Assembly: GCF_900143205.1 (NCBI RefSeq)
Contig: NZ_FRDH01000009.1
Location: 104,282-168,281 of the forward strand
DNA length: 64,000 nt
Direction of reading: 5' to 3'
Source of the DNA: Butyrivibrio hungatei DSM 14810
Lineage (GTDB): Bacteria > Bacillota > Clostridia > Lachnospirales > Lachnospiraceae
The notes under the pieces were generated by a model, which was not told the origin of the DNA, searched no databases, and saw nothing but the letters and a program-made list of their open reading frames with translations. Numbering within the stretch: the stretch's first letter is position 1; each line of letters opens with the position of its first letter. Made by a program: the position numbers and the translations under genes. Shown piece after piece: positions 1 to 8,539 of the stretch.

Positions 1-5
1 AAGAT

Positions 6-440
6 ATGTGGTTCAGAGAAAAACTTTTGGCTGATAAAGAAACAATGTCGTACAATCACGCGTGGGGCGGGACTATCCAATTTCCAAAAGAGAAATGGGA
101 TGGATGGTATGACAAATGGGTAAGTAATCATGAGAACAAAAGATACTATAGATATCTGAAAGATGAAACTGGATTTGTAGGAGAAATAGCTTATCATTAT
201 GACTCTGAGTATGATGGCTATGTTGCGAATGTTATAGTGTTCTCAAAAGATAGAGGAAAAGGATATGGAGCTCAGGGACTAGAATTACTTTGCCAAGCGG
301 CAAGAGAAAACGGGATAGCTGCCCTGTATGATGATATAGCGATTGATAATACAGCAATTACGCTTTTTATAAAACATGGTTTTTATGAAGAATATAGAAC
401 AGAAGACAAGGTTGTATTGAAAAAGGATTTAATCAATTAA
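6..440 (+). CDS. GNAT family N-acetyltransferase
   Basis: A 144-residue protein with the acetyl-CoA-binding motif of GCN5-related acetyltransferases (R83-G-K-G86-Y-G88-A, the Q/R-x-x-G-x-G/A loop) followed by the typical helix and the C-terminal segment IKHGFYEEYR. The family transfers an acetyl group from acetyl-CoA to an amine; the substrate cannot be read from the sequence. The ATG at position 6 is so close to the window edge that its ribosome site is not visible, and the reading frame stays open to the edge, so the true start may lie upstream. A metallo-hydrolase gene follows after 23 bp in the same direction. Confidence 0.85.
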   Translation: MWFREKLLADKETMSYNHAWGGTIQFPKEKWDGWYDKWVSNHENKRYYRYLKDETGFVGEIAYHYDSEYDGYVANVIVFSKDRGKGYGAQGLELLCQAARENGIAALYDDIAIDNTAITLFIKHGFYEEYRTEDKVVLKKDLIN

Positions 441-463
441 GAGCCAGAAAGAATAACGAATCA

Positions 464-1069
464 ATGAGTATTAGCAGGATAAATGACAAAATCAGTTACA
501 TAGAAGCATCAGATAATCCCTTATCTGCGGACATTGGGGTTATTAAGGATGGAGAAAAAACCTGGCTTTATGATGTTGGAAATGGAGAGCAGAGTTTGTC
601 TAGTATTCCTGATTGTAAGTGTAACGTAGTCCTTTCTCATTTTCATGCTGATCATATTGGGAATATAGATAATGTGAATTGCGATGAGCTGTATGTTTCA
701 AAAGAAACGTATAAACACGTTGGAAGAGGAACTATTATCGAGTCAGATACATATATAGGAAATATGCATATTTTCCCAATTCCATCAAGTCATGCTAAAG
801 GATGCCTAGGGTTAGAAGTTGATAATATGTATGCTTTTCTAGGTGATGCGCTATATAGTAAAGTGAAAGATGGATACTATATATATAATTCGCAGCTAGT
901 AAAAGCAGAGATAGAGGTTATAGAGCATCTCAAATCTCCATATCTTTTAGTAAGCCATTATCCAAGATTAGTAAGGGATAAGATAGATGTTTTAAACGAG
1001 CTATATGATATCTATGGCAACAGAGATAAGAATAGCTCTGAGATACTAGTTCCAATAAACAAAAGATAG
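464..1069 (+). CDS. Metallo-beta-lactamase fold hydrolase
   Basis: A 201-residue soluble protein with a compact metallo-beta-lactamase fold. The metal-binding HxHxDH motif is H59-F-H61-A-D63-H64, with further ligands at H110 (SSHAKG), D128 (LGDALY) and H165 (VSHYPR). Such proteins bind two metal ions and hydrolyse thioesters, phosphodiesters or similar bonds; no subgroup can be named. There is no signal peptide, so it is probably cytoplasmic. It lies between the acetyltransferase and a phospholipase-C-like gene, 11 bp upstream of the latter, and may be cotranscribed with both. Confidence 0.85.
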   Translation: MSISRINDKISYIEASDNPLSADIGVIKDGEKTWLYDVGNGEQSLSSIPDCKCNVVLSHFHADHIGNIDNVNCDELYVSKETYKHVGRGTIIESDTYIGNMHIFPIPSSHAKGCLGLEVDNMYAFLGDALYSKVKDGYYIYNSQLVKAEIEVIEHLKSPYLLVSHYPRLVRDKIDVLNELYDIYGNRDKNSSEILVPINKR

Positions 1070-1080
1070 GAGAATAGCAC

Positions 1081-1746
1081 ATGGCATCATGGATGGTACA
1101 CTTAAGAATTGCAGACAAGCTCCTTGATAGGATCAAAGACCTGGATGAGACAGCATTCGTTATGGGAAACATTGCGCCGGATAGTGGCGTTCCAAACGAG
1201 AACTGGACAGAGTTTCATCCTCCAAAGGTGGTTTCTCATTTTAAGACTAAGGCAGATGATGAAACATTTTTTGACGTGGAAGAGTTCTGCGACAAATATT
1301 TTAACGAAGAGCTAATTGGGAGTTATAGCAAGAAGGAATACTCATTTTTCCTGGGCTATTACGTACATCTTTTAACTGATATTGACTGGACAAATGATGT
1401 GTATTGCGGCCTTTTAAAGGCATATCCAAAGGAAGCAGCACAGGACAAGAATAAGCTTGTTTGGACTGCCAAGGGTGATTGGTACGACATAGACTTTTTG
1501 TACTTAGAAGAGCATCCTGATTTCAGGGCATTTCACATTTACGAAAGCGCTGTAGATTACGATAATGAATTTATGGATATCTTCAGTAAGGACGCCTTTG
1601 AGAACCGCAGGCAGTACATTTGCGGCTTCTATAGAAGTGACAACCACGGTGACCTTCATAGAAAGTATACTTATCTGACTCCAGAGCAGTCGGCGGACTT
1701 CGTAGATAGAACTGTTCAAAAGATTTTAACCCAAAAGTATTTATGA
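1081..1746 (+). CDS. Zinc-dependent phospholipase C-like hydrolase
   Basis: A 221-residue protein that begins MASWMVH, a start shared by small clostridial proteins of the zinc-dependent phospholipase C superfamily. Candidate metal ligands are H7, D34 (APDSG), H53 (SHFK), H96 and D100 (YVHLLTD), which match the spaced His/Asp pattern of the all-helical fold. There is no signal peptide, so unlike secreted clostridial phospholipases it should act in the cytoplasm; the substrate is unknown. The start has AGGAGA upstream (1069-1074). The family assignment is recalled from the motif pattern and is moderately firm. Confidence 0.7.
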   Translation: MASWMVHLRIADKLLDRIKDLDETAFVMGNIAPDSGVPNENWTEFHPPKVVSHFKTKADDETFFDVEEFCDKYFNEELIGSYSKKEYSFFLGYYVHLLTDIDWTNDVYCGLLKAYPKEAAQDKNKLVWTAKGDWYDIDFLYLEEHPDFRAFHIYESAVDYDNEFMDIFSKDAFENRRQYICGFYRSDNHGDLHRKYTYLTPEQSADFVDRTVQKILTQKYL

Positions 1747-1782
1747 TATACTCTTCATGATATAAACAAATGGAGAGCATGA

Positions 1783-3294
1783 ATGGGATTTAATTCATTT
1801 ACATTTATACTGGTGTTCCTGCCAATATTACTTCTTGGCTGGTATGCACTAAATAGATTCGAAAAACATACAGTGGCAGACATATTTTTAATATTGATGT
1901 CACTGTATTTCTATTACTCTTTTGGCGCCATGTTTCTTGTGATCTTGCTGGTAAGCATTGCCGTGAATTATGGTCTTAGTATGTTACTTGAACATTGGCA
2001 TCAGCCAAAGCTTATCAAGATAGTTGGCGTTCTCTTTAACCTAGCGCTTCTATTCTATTTTAAGTATCTTGGATTTTTCATCGACAACGTAAACGCCTTA
2101 ACTGGTGCAGCTCTTACAGCAAAAGAAATACTGATGCCTATAGGAATCAGCTTTTTTACCTTTGGTCAGATATCTTTTATTGTAGACAGGGCAAATGGTG
2201 AGGCTCCTCACTATCCGTTCCTTAAATACGTCATGTACACAGTGTATTTCCCTAAGCTCATTCAGGGACCTATCGCATTCCACAAGGAAATGATCGATCA
2301 GTTTAACGACGCATCTCTTCGCAAATATGATTCAGACAGGTTTGCCAAGGGCCTCATGTCCTTTATCATCGGCCTTTCCAAGAAGGTGATCCTTGCAGAT
2401 ACCTTGGCAGGAGCAGTTAACTACGGCTTTAAGTATACTTACTACCTCGACACATTAACTGTTATTGTGGTGATGCTGGCTTATACATTCCAGATCTACC
2501 TTGATTTTTCAGGCTACTGCGACATGGCAAACGGCGTCAGTATGATGCTTGGCTACGAGCTTCCTGTGAACTTCAACTCACCATACAAGGCTTCTTCAGC
2601 CAAAGAGCTGTGGCAGAGATGGCACATGACTCTTTCCCGTTTCTTTATAAAGTACGTTTACATTCCTCTTGGAGGTAGCAGAAAAGGCAAGCTCAGAACA
2701 GTGATCAATGTTCTCATTGTCTTTGTACTTAGTGGACTATGGCACGGCGCAGGCTGGACCTATATTTGCTGGGGACTTATGCAGGGTCTCCTTGTAGTAT
2801 GGGATGATATTGGAATCGTAGCAGTTAGAAGCGATGATGATGGCAAGAAAAAGAAATATCTTCTAAGAGAAAAGCCACTTATCACCATTCCAAGAGCCCT
2901 TGGAAATGCGCTTACATTCTTTATGTTTGTGGTATCCCTCGTATTCTTTAGATCCCAGGACCTTGCTTATGCAATGGGCATGTTTAGAAGGCTCTTTTTC
3001 TGGACCTATCCAGGGTTCCTCTATAGAACAGCAGCAAACCTTGAGATTGCAGAGAACTACGTATTTAGACAGCTCTTTTCACAGCTTGGAATGCAGCTTG
3101 ATAACCAGATATACCTTATTACAATCATCATTTACATAGCTATTTCAGCCTTTGTAATGACCAGGAAAAACACGCAGGAAATAGTTAAAAAAGCTGAGTT
3201 TAACAAAAAGACAGTGCTGGGACTTGCAGTATTATTCGTATGGTCCTTCATTTCTTTATCAAATGTCAGCACCTTTATCTACTTCCAGTTTTGA
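1783..3294 (+). CDS. MBOAT family O-acyltransferase (AlgI/DltB-like)
   Basis: A 503-residue polytopic membrane protein with about ten hydrophobic segments and the MBOAT signature: catalytic His321 in GLWHGAGW, plus the conserved stretch around SAKELWQRWHMTLS. AlgI, DltB and PatA relatives move an acyl group across the membrane onto a cell-surface polysaccharide or teichoic acid. There are no dlt or alginate genes here, so the acceptor is open. The next gene, 9 bp downstream, encodes a membrane-anchored SGNH-like protein, which is the usual partner that completes transfer outside the cell. GGAGA lies 6 bp before the ATG. Confidence 0.92.
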   Translation: MGFNSFTFILVFLPILLLGWYALNRFEKHTVADIFLILMSLYFYYSFGAMFLVILLVSIAVNYGLSMLLEHWHQPKLIKIVGVLFNLALLFYFKYLGFFIDNVNALTGAALTAKEILMPIGISFFTFGQISFIVDRANGEAPHYPFLKYVMYTVYFPKLIQGPIAFHKEMIDQFNDASLRKYDSDRFAKGLMSFIIGLSKKVILADTLAGAVNYGFKYTYYLDTLTVIVVMLAYTFQIYLDFSGYCDMANGVSMMLGYELPVNFNSPYKASSAKELWQRWHMTLSRFFIKYVYIPLGGSRKGKLRTVINVLIVFVLSGLWHGAGWTYICWGLMQGLLVVWDDIGIVAVRSDDDGKKKKYLLREKPLITIPRALGNALTFFMFVVSLVFFRSQDLAYAMGMFRRLFFWTYPGFLYRTAANLEIAENYVFRQLFSQLGMQLDNQIYLITIIIYIAISAFVMTRKNTQEIVKKAEFNKKTVLGLAVLFVWSFISLSNVSTFIYFQF

Positions 3295-3303
3295 GAAAAG
3301 CAA

Positions 3304-4398
3304 ATGAAAAAAGAAAACATGACATCAAAAAACTTCATAAAAAGGCTGCTTATAACAGTCCTTGCTCTTGTGGTATTTGTTGGGGGCGTGGTCTTTGTTT
3401 TTGACCCATTTTATCACTATCATGGGCCTTGGCTTGGCCTTAAGGCAATCCTTAATGACAAGGAATATCAGTGTATTGGAACCCTTAGGCACTTTGATTA
3501 CGATACGCTCCTTGTTGGTTCTTCTGTTATGGAAAATAACGACAACGCCTGGTACGACGAAGCCTACGGCGTTAAGTCAATAAAGGCTATCCGTTCCTAC
3601 GGCGCTACAGCAGACCTTTGCTATCTAATGGACGAAGCCTACAAGAATCATGACATTAAGTACGTCTTTTACAATATTGATCCATCGGCGCTAAACGCAG
3701 ATGCAGTCACAACCTATGAATCTACGGGCTGCCCTATGTATCTCTACGATCACAATCCACTCAATGAAGTGCAGTATCTCTTTAACAAGGATGTTTTGCT
3801 TGAGAAGATCCCTTATCAGATCGCAAACTCTTATCTTGGCGATTACAACGAAGGTCTTTCCTACAACTGGGCTAAGTGGAAGACCTTTAGTAGCGAAATG
3901 GCTCTTGGCCTTTACTACAGGCCTATCGATGTTGTGGATATGATGGATGAGCACGTTTATGACGATGTTCTTGCGGATAACATAGCTCTTTTAACAAAAG
4001 AGGTCGAGGCCCATCCTGAGACACAGTTTATGTTCTTCTATCCAGCATACTCTATGCTGTGGTGGGATGGAGTATACAGAACTGGTCAGCGAGATGCCTA
4101 TATTTACTGTGAAAAAGAGATGACAAAGGCTCTTTTGCAATATGACAATGTCAGAATCTTCTGCTTCCAGAACGAGCCGGATGTGACAACAAACCTTGAG
4201 AACTACATGGATTCAATTCACTTTAGTCCTGAGATCAACAGACTCATGCTTGATCAGATGATAGCTGGCGAGTACGAGATGACTCTTGATAACTACGAAG
4301 AGATCCTTGATGGGGTAAAAGAGTTTTCGGATTCAGTTGTTAATGAGCTTATAATTTCTTACGAAGAGCAGGATAAGTTAACATATGAGATAAGATAA
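3304..4398 (+). CDS. Membrane-anchored SGNH-hydrolase-like partner of MBOAT
   Basis: A 364-residue protein with one N-terminal membrane anchor (about 13-34) and an extracytoplasmic domain. It shows the two SGNH hallmarks: a GSS nucleophile block (G72-S73-S74) after a beta strand (YDTLLV) and a C-terminal D303-x-x-H306 pair in DSIHFS. AlgJ/AlgX, DltD and PatB are built this way and take the acyl group from the MBOAT channel. Placement directly after the MBOAT gene supports a two-protein surface O-acylation machine. The overall sequence is not otherwise recognisable to me, so the function is inferred from motif and context. Confidence 0.72.
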   Translation: MKKENMTSKNFIKRLLITVLALVVFVGGVVFVFDPFYHYHGPWLGLKAILNDKEYQCIGTLRHFDYDTLLVGSSVMENNDNAWYDEAYGVKSIKAIRSYGATADLCYLMDEAYKNHDIKYVFYNIDPSALNADAVTTYESTGCPMYLYDHNPLNEVQYLFNKDVLLEKIPYQIANSYLGDYNEGLSYNWAKWKTFSSEMALGLYYRPIDVVDMMDEHVYDDVLADNIALLTKEVEAHPETQFMFFYPAYSMLWWDGVYRTGQRDAYIYCEKEMTKALLQYDNVRIFCFQNEPDVTTNLENYMDSIHFSPEINRLMLDQMIAGEYEMTLDNYEEILDGVKEFSDSVVNELIISYEEQDKLTYEIR

Positions 4399-4410
4399 AT
4401 TTGCATTGTG

Positions 4411-4419
4411 TGATATAAT
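4411..4419 (+). promoter_or_regulatory. Extended -10 promoter before the TSCPD/murG genes
   Basis: TGATATAAT is a perfect TATAAT -10 hexamer (4414-4419) preceded by the TGn extension. No good -35 box lies 17 bp upstream, which extended -10 promoters can tolerate. It is 45 bp before the TSCPD gene and probably drives it with murG. Confidence 0.5.
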
Positions 4420-4463
4420 AAAGTGGCTAAAAATTCAGATATTTGAGTAAATAGGAGATTATT

Positions 4464-4712
4464 ATGATTTACAAAACAAAGGGTACATGCTCAACTCAGA
4501 TAGATATAGAAGTTGAGGGCGGAATAATAAAGGCAGTTAGCTTTACAAATGGATGTAATGGTAACCTTCAGGGTGTATCAAGACTTGTAGAAGGTATGAA
4601 GTGCGAAGATGCTATCGCTAAGCTTCGTGGTATCAAGTGCGGCGCCAAGAATACATCTTGCCCGGATCAGCTTTCATACGCTATTGAAGAGGCTATGAAG
4701 CAGGCACAGTAA
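4464..4712 (+). CDS. TSCPD domain protein (TIGR03905 family)
   Basis: An 82-residue protein containing the TSCPD motif (NTSCPDQLSYAIEEA) at the C-terminus and two more conserved cysteines (in GTCST and GCNG). The family is widespread in clostridia as a stand-alone small protein, and a related domain forms the tail of some ribonucleotide reductases, where its Cys residues bind metal. The molecular role of the stand-alone form is unknown. AGGAGAT precedes the ATG. murG follows 24 bp downstream, probably in the same transcript. Confidence 0.85.
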   Translation: MIYKTKGTCSTQIDIEVEGGIIKAVSFTNGCNGNLQGVSRLVEGMKCEDAIAKLRGIKCGAKNTSCPDQLSYAIEEAMKQAQ

Positions 4713-4736
4713 TAATATTGGAAGAAGGACAAAGAA

Positions 4737-5819
4737 GTGAGCGAGAATGCTACTAAGAAAATAGTATTAACAGGTGGAGGAAGTGCAGGTCATGTTACTC
4801 CAAATATAGCGCTTATTCCAGCACTTAAGAAAGCTGGATACGAGATCTACTACATCGGTTCATATACAGGAATTGAGAAAAAGCTTATTGAGGACTACAA
4901 CATTCCATATTTTGGAATTGCTACTGGTAAGCTTCGTAGATATTTTGATCCAAAGAATTTCTCAGATCCCTTCAGAGTTTTAAAGGGATTTACTGAGGCA
5001 GTTAAGCTTCTAAAGAAGATCAAGCCAGATATCGTGTTTTCTAAGGGCGGATTTGTAAGTGTTCCTGTTGTCAGAGCTGCAGGAATTCTTAAGATTCCTT
5101 ATATCGTACATGAGTCAGATATGACACCAGGTCTTGCCAATAAGCTTAGCATGAGTGGTGCCAAGAAGATCTGCTGTAACTTCCCTGAGACAATGCGTCT
5201 TTTACCAGCTGAAAAAGCTATTCTTACAGGTACACCAATAAGAGAAGAGCTTGGTATGGGATCAGCGGAGGAAGGTAAGAAGCTTTGCGGATTTACAGAT
5301 GACAAGCCTGTTCTCATGGTAATTGGCGGAAGCCTTGGTGCACAGTCAGTTAATGAGACTGTTAGATACGCACTTCCAAGACTCCTTCCTAATTTCAACA
5401 TAGTTCACATCTGCGGCAAAGAGAAGATGGACAACTTAAAACTCACAGTACCAGGCTACAAGCAGTTTGAGTACGTTAAGGCTGAGCTTAAGGACATCTT
5501 TGCTATGGCTGATATAGTAGTTTCAAGAGCGGGAGCAAACTCAATCTGTGAGCTTCTTGCACTCAAAAAGCCAAATATCCTGATCCCTCTTTCTACCAAG
5601 TCAAGTAGAGGAGATCAGATGCTCAATGCAAGATCTTTTGAGCAACAGGGATTTTCACTTGTTATCGACAATGATGATCTTGATGAAGATATCTTGGTAG
5701 AGACTATCGAAGATCTCTTTGAGAGAAGAGATATATTTATTGATAACATGAGTAAGAGTAATCTTCACAGCGCAACTAATACAATAGTTAAACTTATTGA
5801 AGAAGAGATCCAGAAATAA
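4737..5819 (+). CDS. murG: MurG, lipid II-forming GlcNAc transferase
   Basis: A 360-residue glycosyltransferase with the MurG N-terminal glycine-rich loop (LTGGGSAGHVTPNIAL, about residues 11-26), the second loop IGGSLGAQSVNE, and the donor-binding block SRAGANSICELLALKKPNILIPL. It transfers GlcNAc from UDP-GlcNAc onto undecaprenyl-pyrophosphoryl-MurNAc-pentapeptide on the inner face of the membrane to give lipid II. The start is a GTG, with GGAAGAAGGA upstream. Unlike in many Firmicutes the gene is outside a dcw cluster. A bidirectional terminator separates it from luxS. Confidence 0.95.
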   Translation: MSENATKKIVLTGGGSAGHVTPNIALIPALKKAGYEIYYIGSYTGIEKKLIEDYNIPYFGIATGKLRRYFDPKNFSDPFRVLKGFTEAVKLLKKIKPDIVFSKGGFVSVPVVRAAGILKIPYIVHESDMTPGLANKLSMSGAKKICCNFPETMRLLPAEKAILTGTPIREELGMGSAEEGKKLCGFTDDKPVLMVIGGSLGAQSVNETVRYALPRLLPNFNIVHICGKEKMDNLKLTVPGYKQFEYVKAELKDIFAMADIVVSRAGANSICELLALKKPNILIPLSTKSSRGDQMLNARSFEQQGFSLVIDNDDLDEDILVETIEDLFERRDIFIDNMSKSNLHSATNTIVKLIEEEIQK

Positions 5820-5835
5820 TATTTGAACAAAAAAT

Positions 5836-5871
5836 AAGATCTGCCTTTAGATATCTAAGGGCAGATCTTTT
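5836..5871. terminator. Bidirectional terminator between murG and luxS
   Basis: AAGATCTGCCTTTAG and its inverted complement CTAAGGGCAGATCTT (one wobble) form a long stem around ATAT, flanked by A-rich sequence on the left and a short T run on the right. It serves the convergent murG and luxS transcripts. Confidence 0.8.
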
Positions 5872-5881
5872 AGTTTATAAA

Positions 5882-6361
5882 TTATTCTGGATAAACAAGG
5901 TGTTTGTCTGTGATGTTGTAAAGAGTGTTGTCTAAGTATCTCTTTGCAAGGAATTTAGCCATTCCAAGGTTCATATCAAGGTAGTTGCCGCAGTCTCTTG
6001 CGCTTGCTCCAGGAACTTCTCCCTCAAAGTCGCGCATGAACTCGAACATTCTAGTGATAAGTGGAACGATTGTCTTTGAATCAAGGTCTCCAGCAAGAAC
6101 TACATAAAATCCTGTTCTGCATCCCATTGGTCCAAAGTAGATTGTCTTGTCCTTGTATTCAGCATCATTTCTTAAAAATGTTGCTCCAAGGTGCTCCATT
6201 GTGTGAACTTCTGCAGTGTTCATAACAGGCTCTTTGTTTGGAGCTGTCATTCTAAGGTCGAAAGTTGTAATAGTCTCCTGTCCAACCTTATCCTTTCTTG
6301 ATACGTAGATACCTGGCTCAAGATCCAGGTGATTAACTGTAAAGCTAGCAATTTTTTCCAT
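5882..6361 (-). CDS. luxS: S-ribosylhomocysteine lyase LuxS
   Basis: A 159-residue LuxS of normal length. The metal-binding residues are H53 and H57 in HTMEH and C124 in ARDCGNY; C81 (GCRTGF) matches the catalytic cysteine. It cleaves S-ribosylhomocysteine to homocysteine and DPD, the precursor of autoinducer-2, in methyl-cycle detoxification. It is the second gene of an operon with an RpiR-type regulator 8 bp upstream. MtnN, which makes its substrate from S-adenosylhomocysteine, is encoded 2.2 kb away. Confidence 0.97.
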   Translation of the reverse strand: MEKIASFTVNHLDLEPGIYVSRKDKVGQETITTFDLRMTAPNKEPVMNTAEVHTMEHLGATFLRNDAEYKDKTIYFGPMGCRTGFYVVLAGDLDSKTIVPLITRMFEFMRDFEGEVPGASARDCGNYLDMNLGMAKFLAKRYLDNTLYNITDKHLVYPE

Positions 6362-6369
6362 TTTTATTC

Positions 6370-7236
6370 TTAGTCCTTTTGTACTTCGTTGAATACTTCG
6401 AAGGAATCCTTCAGGTATTCTCTGATATTTTCGTAATCGCGGTTAGCGATCGCTGTATATAATGTGTCTACAAGGAACAGGTGAGCAAATCTTGAACTTG
6501 TCACGCCGCTCTTTTTGTCTATTTCTGGAGATGTGGCAAACAAGATATAATCGCAGCTTGTAGTAAGTGGATTATTGCCCAGCTTGGTAATTGCAACAGT
6601 TGTTGCGCCTTTGCTCTTGGCAAGGTTATAAAGCTGCATTACTTCCTTATCCTTTGGATTATCACAAAAGAAGATAGCTACGTCATAAGGCTTGATCTGA
6701 GACAAGCTCATTAGGTTCATGTGATAGTCCTGATTAAATATAACATTATAATGAATTCTTAGCAATTTACAATATAGATCATAAGCAGCGATGCCGGCAG
6801 CACCGATGCCAAAGATCTGAATCTGCTTGGCTGAAACTATTTTGGTAACAACATCCTTGAAGGTTCCGGCATCAAATAATCTATAAGTGGTCTGAATGGC
6901 CTGAACACTGGTGGCACAGATATTATCAGCAATTGACTGGAGTGATGTATATTCATTAACATCCTTGAAGGCAACCTTAGGACTACTGTCATTTTGTCTT
7001 AAGGAATTGTTTGCCTCTGTATAATAGGCTCCCTTAAGGTCTTTTAACCCTTCGTAACCAATAGCTTGGGCAAACCTTGTCCAAGCGGCCTGGGTAGTGC
7101 CTGATTTTGCAGCAAGATCTTTGATAGGGTACTGGAAAAGATCGTCACTGTTTTCTAAGACATAATCCGCTACTAGTCGTTCGGATGCAGGAAGTGAATT
7201 GTAACAGCTTTTTATTCTTTCGCTAACAATATTCAT
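6370..7236 (-). CDS. RpiR/MurR family transcriptional regulator
   Basis: A 288-residue two-domain regulator: an N-terminal RpiR helix-turn-helix (residues about 1-77, with LAAKSGTTQAAWTRFAQAIGYEG as recognition region) and a C-terminal SIS sugar-phosphate-binding domain (about 125-260, with IQIFGIGAAGIAAYD and the DVAIFFCDNPKDKEV stretch). Family members sense phosphosugars. It is transcribed with luxS 8 bp downstream, an unusual pairing that hints luxS or an AI-2-related function may be under its control. The start has a GGAGG complement upstream. Confidence 0.9.
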   Translation of the reverse strand: MNIVSERIKSCYNSLPASERLVADYVLENSDDLFQYPIKDLAAKSGTTQAAWTRFAQAIGYEGLKDLKGAYYTEANNSLRQNDSSPKVAFKDVNEYTSLQSIADNICATSVQAIQTTYRLFDAGTFKDVVTKIVSAKQIQIFGIGAAGIAAYDLYCKLLRIHYNVIFNQDYHMNLMSLSQIKPYDVAIFFCDNPKDKEVMQLYNLAKSKGATTVAITKLGNNPLTTSCDYILFATSPEIDKKSGVTSSRFAHLFLVDTLYTAIANRDYENIREYLKDSFEVFNEVQKD

Positions 7237-7339
7237 ATACTAAACCTCCATAGAATAAGTATATCGTATTTTGACCCCCAAATAGAAATTAATTTTCAAA
7301 GCAATTGAAAATTAATATATAAAAGTTTTATAAAAGTAC

Positions 7340-7387
7340 TTGAAACAGGTCTTGTCTATGTTATACTTAAAATTAGTAATGATTACT
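7340..7387 (+). promoter_or_regulatory. perR promoter with PerR-type operator
   Basis: TTGAAA (7340-7345) and TATACT (7362-7367) are separated by 16 bp and form a sigma-A promoter. Just downstream, at the expected transcription start, is the perfect palindrome AGTAAT-G-ATTACT (7375-7387), which resembles a Fur/PerR box and suggests autoregulation by the gene that follows. Confidence 0.65.
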
Positions 7388-7414
7388 ATTTTTAAAAACT
7401 TTCAGGAGGAAGAC

Positions 7415-7810
7415 GTGGCGCTTAAGTATAGTAAGCAAAGAGCTATGATCAAGGATTTCCTGCAAGGAAGAAAGGATCATCCAACGGCTGAGGTCGTATA
7501 TAACAACATCAGGGAGATTTATCCAAAGATAAGTCTTGGTACCGTCTACAGGAATCTGGTTCTTTTATCTGATATAGGAGAAATAGCCAGATTGCGAGTT
7601 GGAGATGGATACGAGCACTTCGATGCAGATACAAGTGAGCATAATCATTTTGTCTGTAGCAAGTGCGGAAGAGTCATTGATCTGGAGATGGATGATATCG
7701 GTTCTATAGATAAGGTAGCAGCCAGGAATTTTCCTGGGAAAATAGATGGGCACAAGATCTATTTTTATGGCATCTGCGAGGATTGTCTAAAAGAAAATAG
7801 TGATGATTAA
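7415..7810 (+). CDS. perR: Fur-family peroxide regulator (PerR-like)
   Basis: A 131-residue Fur-family repressor. The start chosen is the GTG at 7415 because AGGAGGA ends 4 bp before it; a longer reading frame from 7340 would overlap the promoter. The protein has the winged helix (SLGTVYRNLVLL), two structural zinc pairs C81-x2-C84 and C121-x2-C124, and the H22 (HPTAE) and H76 positions that match the peroxide-oxidised His37 and His91 of Bacillus PerR. The gene 54 bp downstream encodes reverse rubrerythrin, a typical PerR target, so PerR is favoured over Fur or Zur. Confidence 0.82.
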   Translation: MALKYSKQRAMIKDFLQGRKDHPTAEVVYNNIREIYPKISLGTVYRNLVLLSDIGEIARLRVGDGYEHFDADTSEHNHFVCSKCGRVIDLEMDDIGSIDKVAARNFPGKIDGHKIYFYGICEDCLKENSDD

Positions 7811-7864
7811 ATTGTTGTGCAGTAGATGCACTTTGCGCAAAGCGCAGGAAAGGAGACTAGAACT

Positions 7865-8404
7865 ATGAAATGGGTATGTCAGGTTTGTGGATATGTACAT
7901 GAGGGAGATCAGCCACCAGAGGCTTGTCCAGTATGTAAGGCTCCAGCTTCTAAGTTCCAGAAGCAGGAAGGTGAGAAGGTTTGGGCATGTGAGCATGTTC
8001 TTGGTGTTGCAAGTGAAGCTCCTGAAGAGATAAAGAATGGTCTTCGTGAGATGTTTAACGGTGAGTGTTCAGAAGTTGGAATGTATCTTGCGATGTCCAG
8101 AGTTGCTATTAGAGAAGGATATCCTGAGATTGGTGCGTTCTATGAGAAGGCTGCTTGGGAAGAGGCTGAGCATGCAGCTCATTTTGCAGAGATGCTTGGT
8201 GAAGTTCTTACAAACTCAACCAAGAAGAACCTTGAGCTTCGTGCTGATGCAGAGTACGGTGCAACACAGGGAAGAGCAGATCTTGCTAAGAAGGCAAAAG
8301 AGCTCAATCTTGATGCAATTCATGATGCTGTTCATGAGATTGGCCGTGACGAGGCTAGACATGGCAAGGCATTTGAAGGTCTCTTAAAGAGATACTTTGG
8401 ATAA
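7865..8404 (+). CDS. Reverse rubrerythrin
   Basis: A 179-residue protein with an N-terminal rubredoxin domain (C5-x2-C8 in CQVCGY and CPVCK near residue 20) followed by a ferritin-like di-iron four-helix domain (SEVGMYLAMSRVA, EEAEHAAHFAEML, IGRDEARHGKAF). This rubredoxin-first order is that of the reverse rubrerythrins, which reduce hydrogen peroxide and oxygen in strict anaerobes. The start at 7865 is preceded by AGGAAAGGAG. It is likely regulated by the adjacent PerR-like repressor and ends at a strong terminator. Confidence 0.92.
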   Translation: MKWVCQVCGYVHEGDQPPEACPVCKAPASKFQKQEGEKVWACEHVLGVASEAPEEIKNGLREMFNGECSEVGMYLAMSRVAIREGYPEIGAFYEKAAWEEAEHAAHFAEMLGEVLTNSTKKNLELRADAEYGATQGRADLAKKAKELNLDAIHDAVHEIGRDEARHGKAFEGLLKRYFG

Positions 8405-8423
8405 TAAGGATAATAAAGTTTTA

Positions 8424-8459
8424 GGGCCGGTGGAATGCAATAATCCACCGGCTCTTTTT
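8424..8459 (+). terminator. Rho-independent terminator after rubrerythrin
   Basis: GCCGGTGGA and TCCACCGGC form a perfect 9-bp GC-rich stem with a 9-nt loop, followed by TCTTTTTA. Confidence 0.9.
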
Positions 8460-8539
8460 ATACTAATTTTATATTAGAAAACAGGACGATATTATATTAT
8501 AGTATTAGAGGAATTTTATTTAATAGGAGATATAAATAT

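Noticed and set aside
7340..7414. 25-residue N-terminal extension of the PerR-like protein
   Set aside because: It runs through the promoter and operator, and AGGAGGA points to the GTG at 7415.
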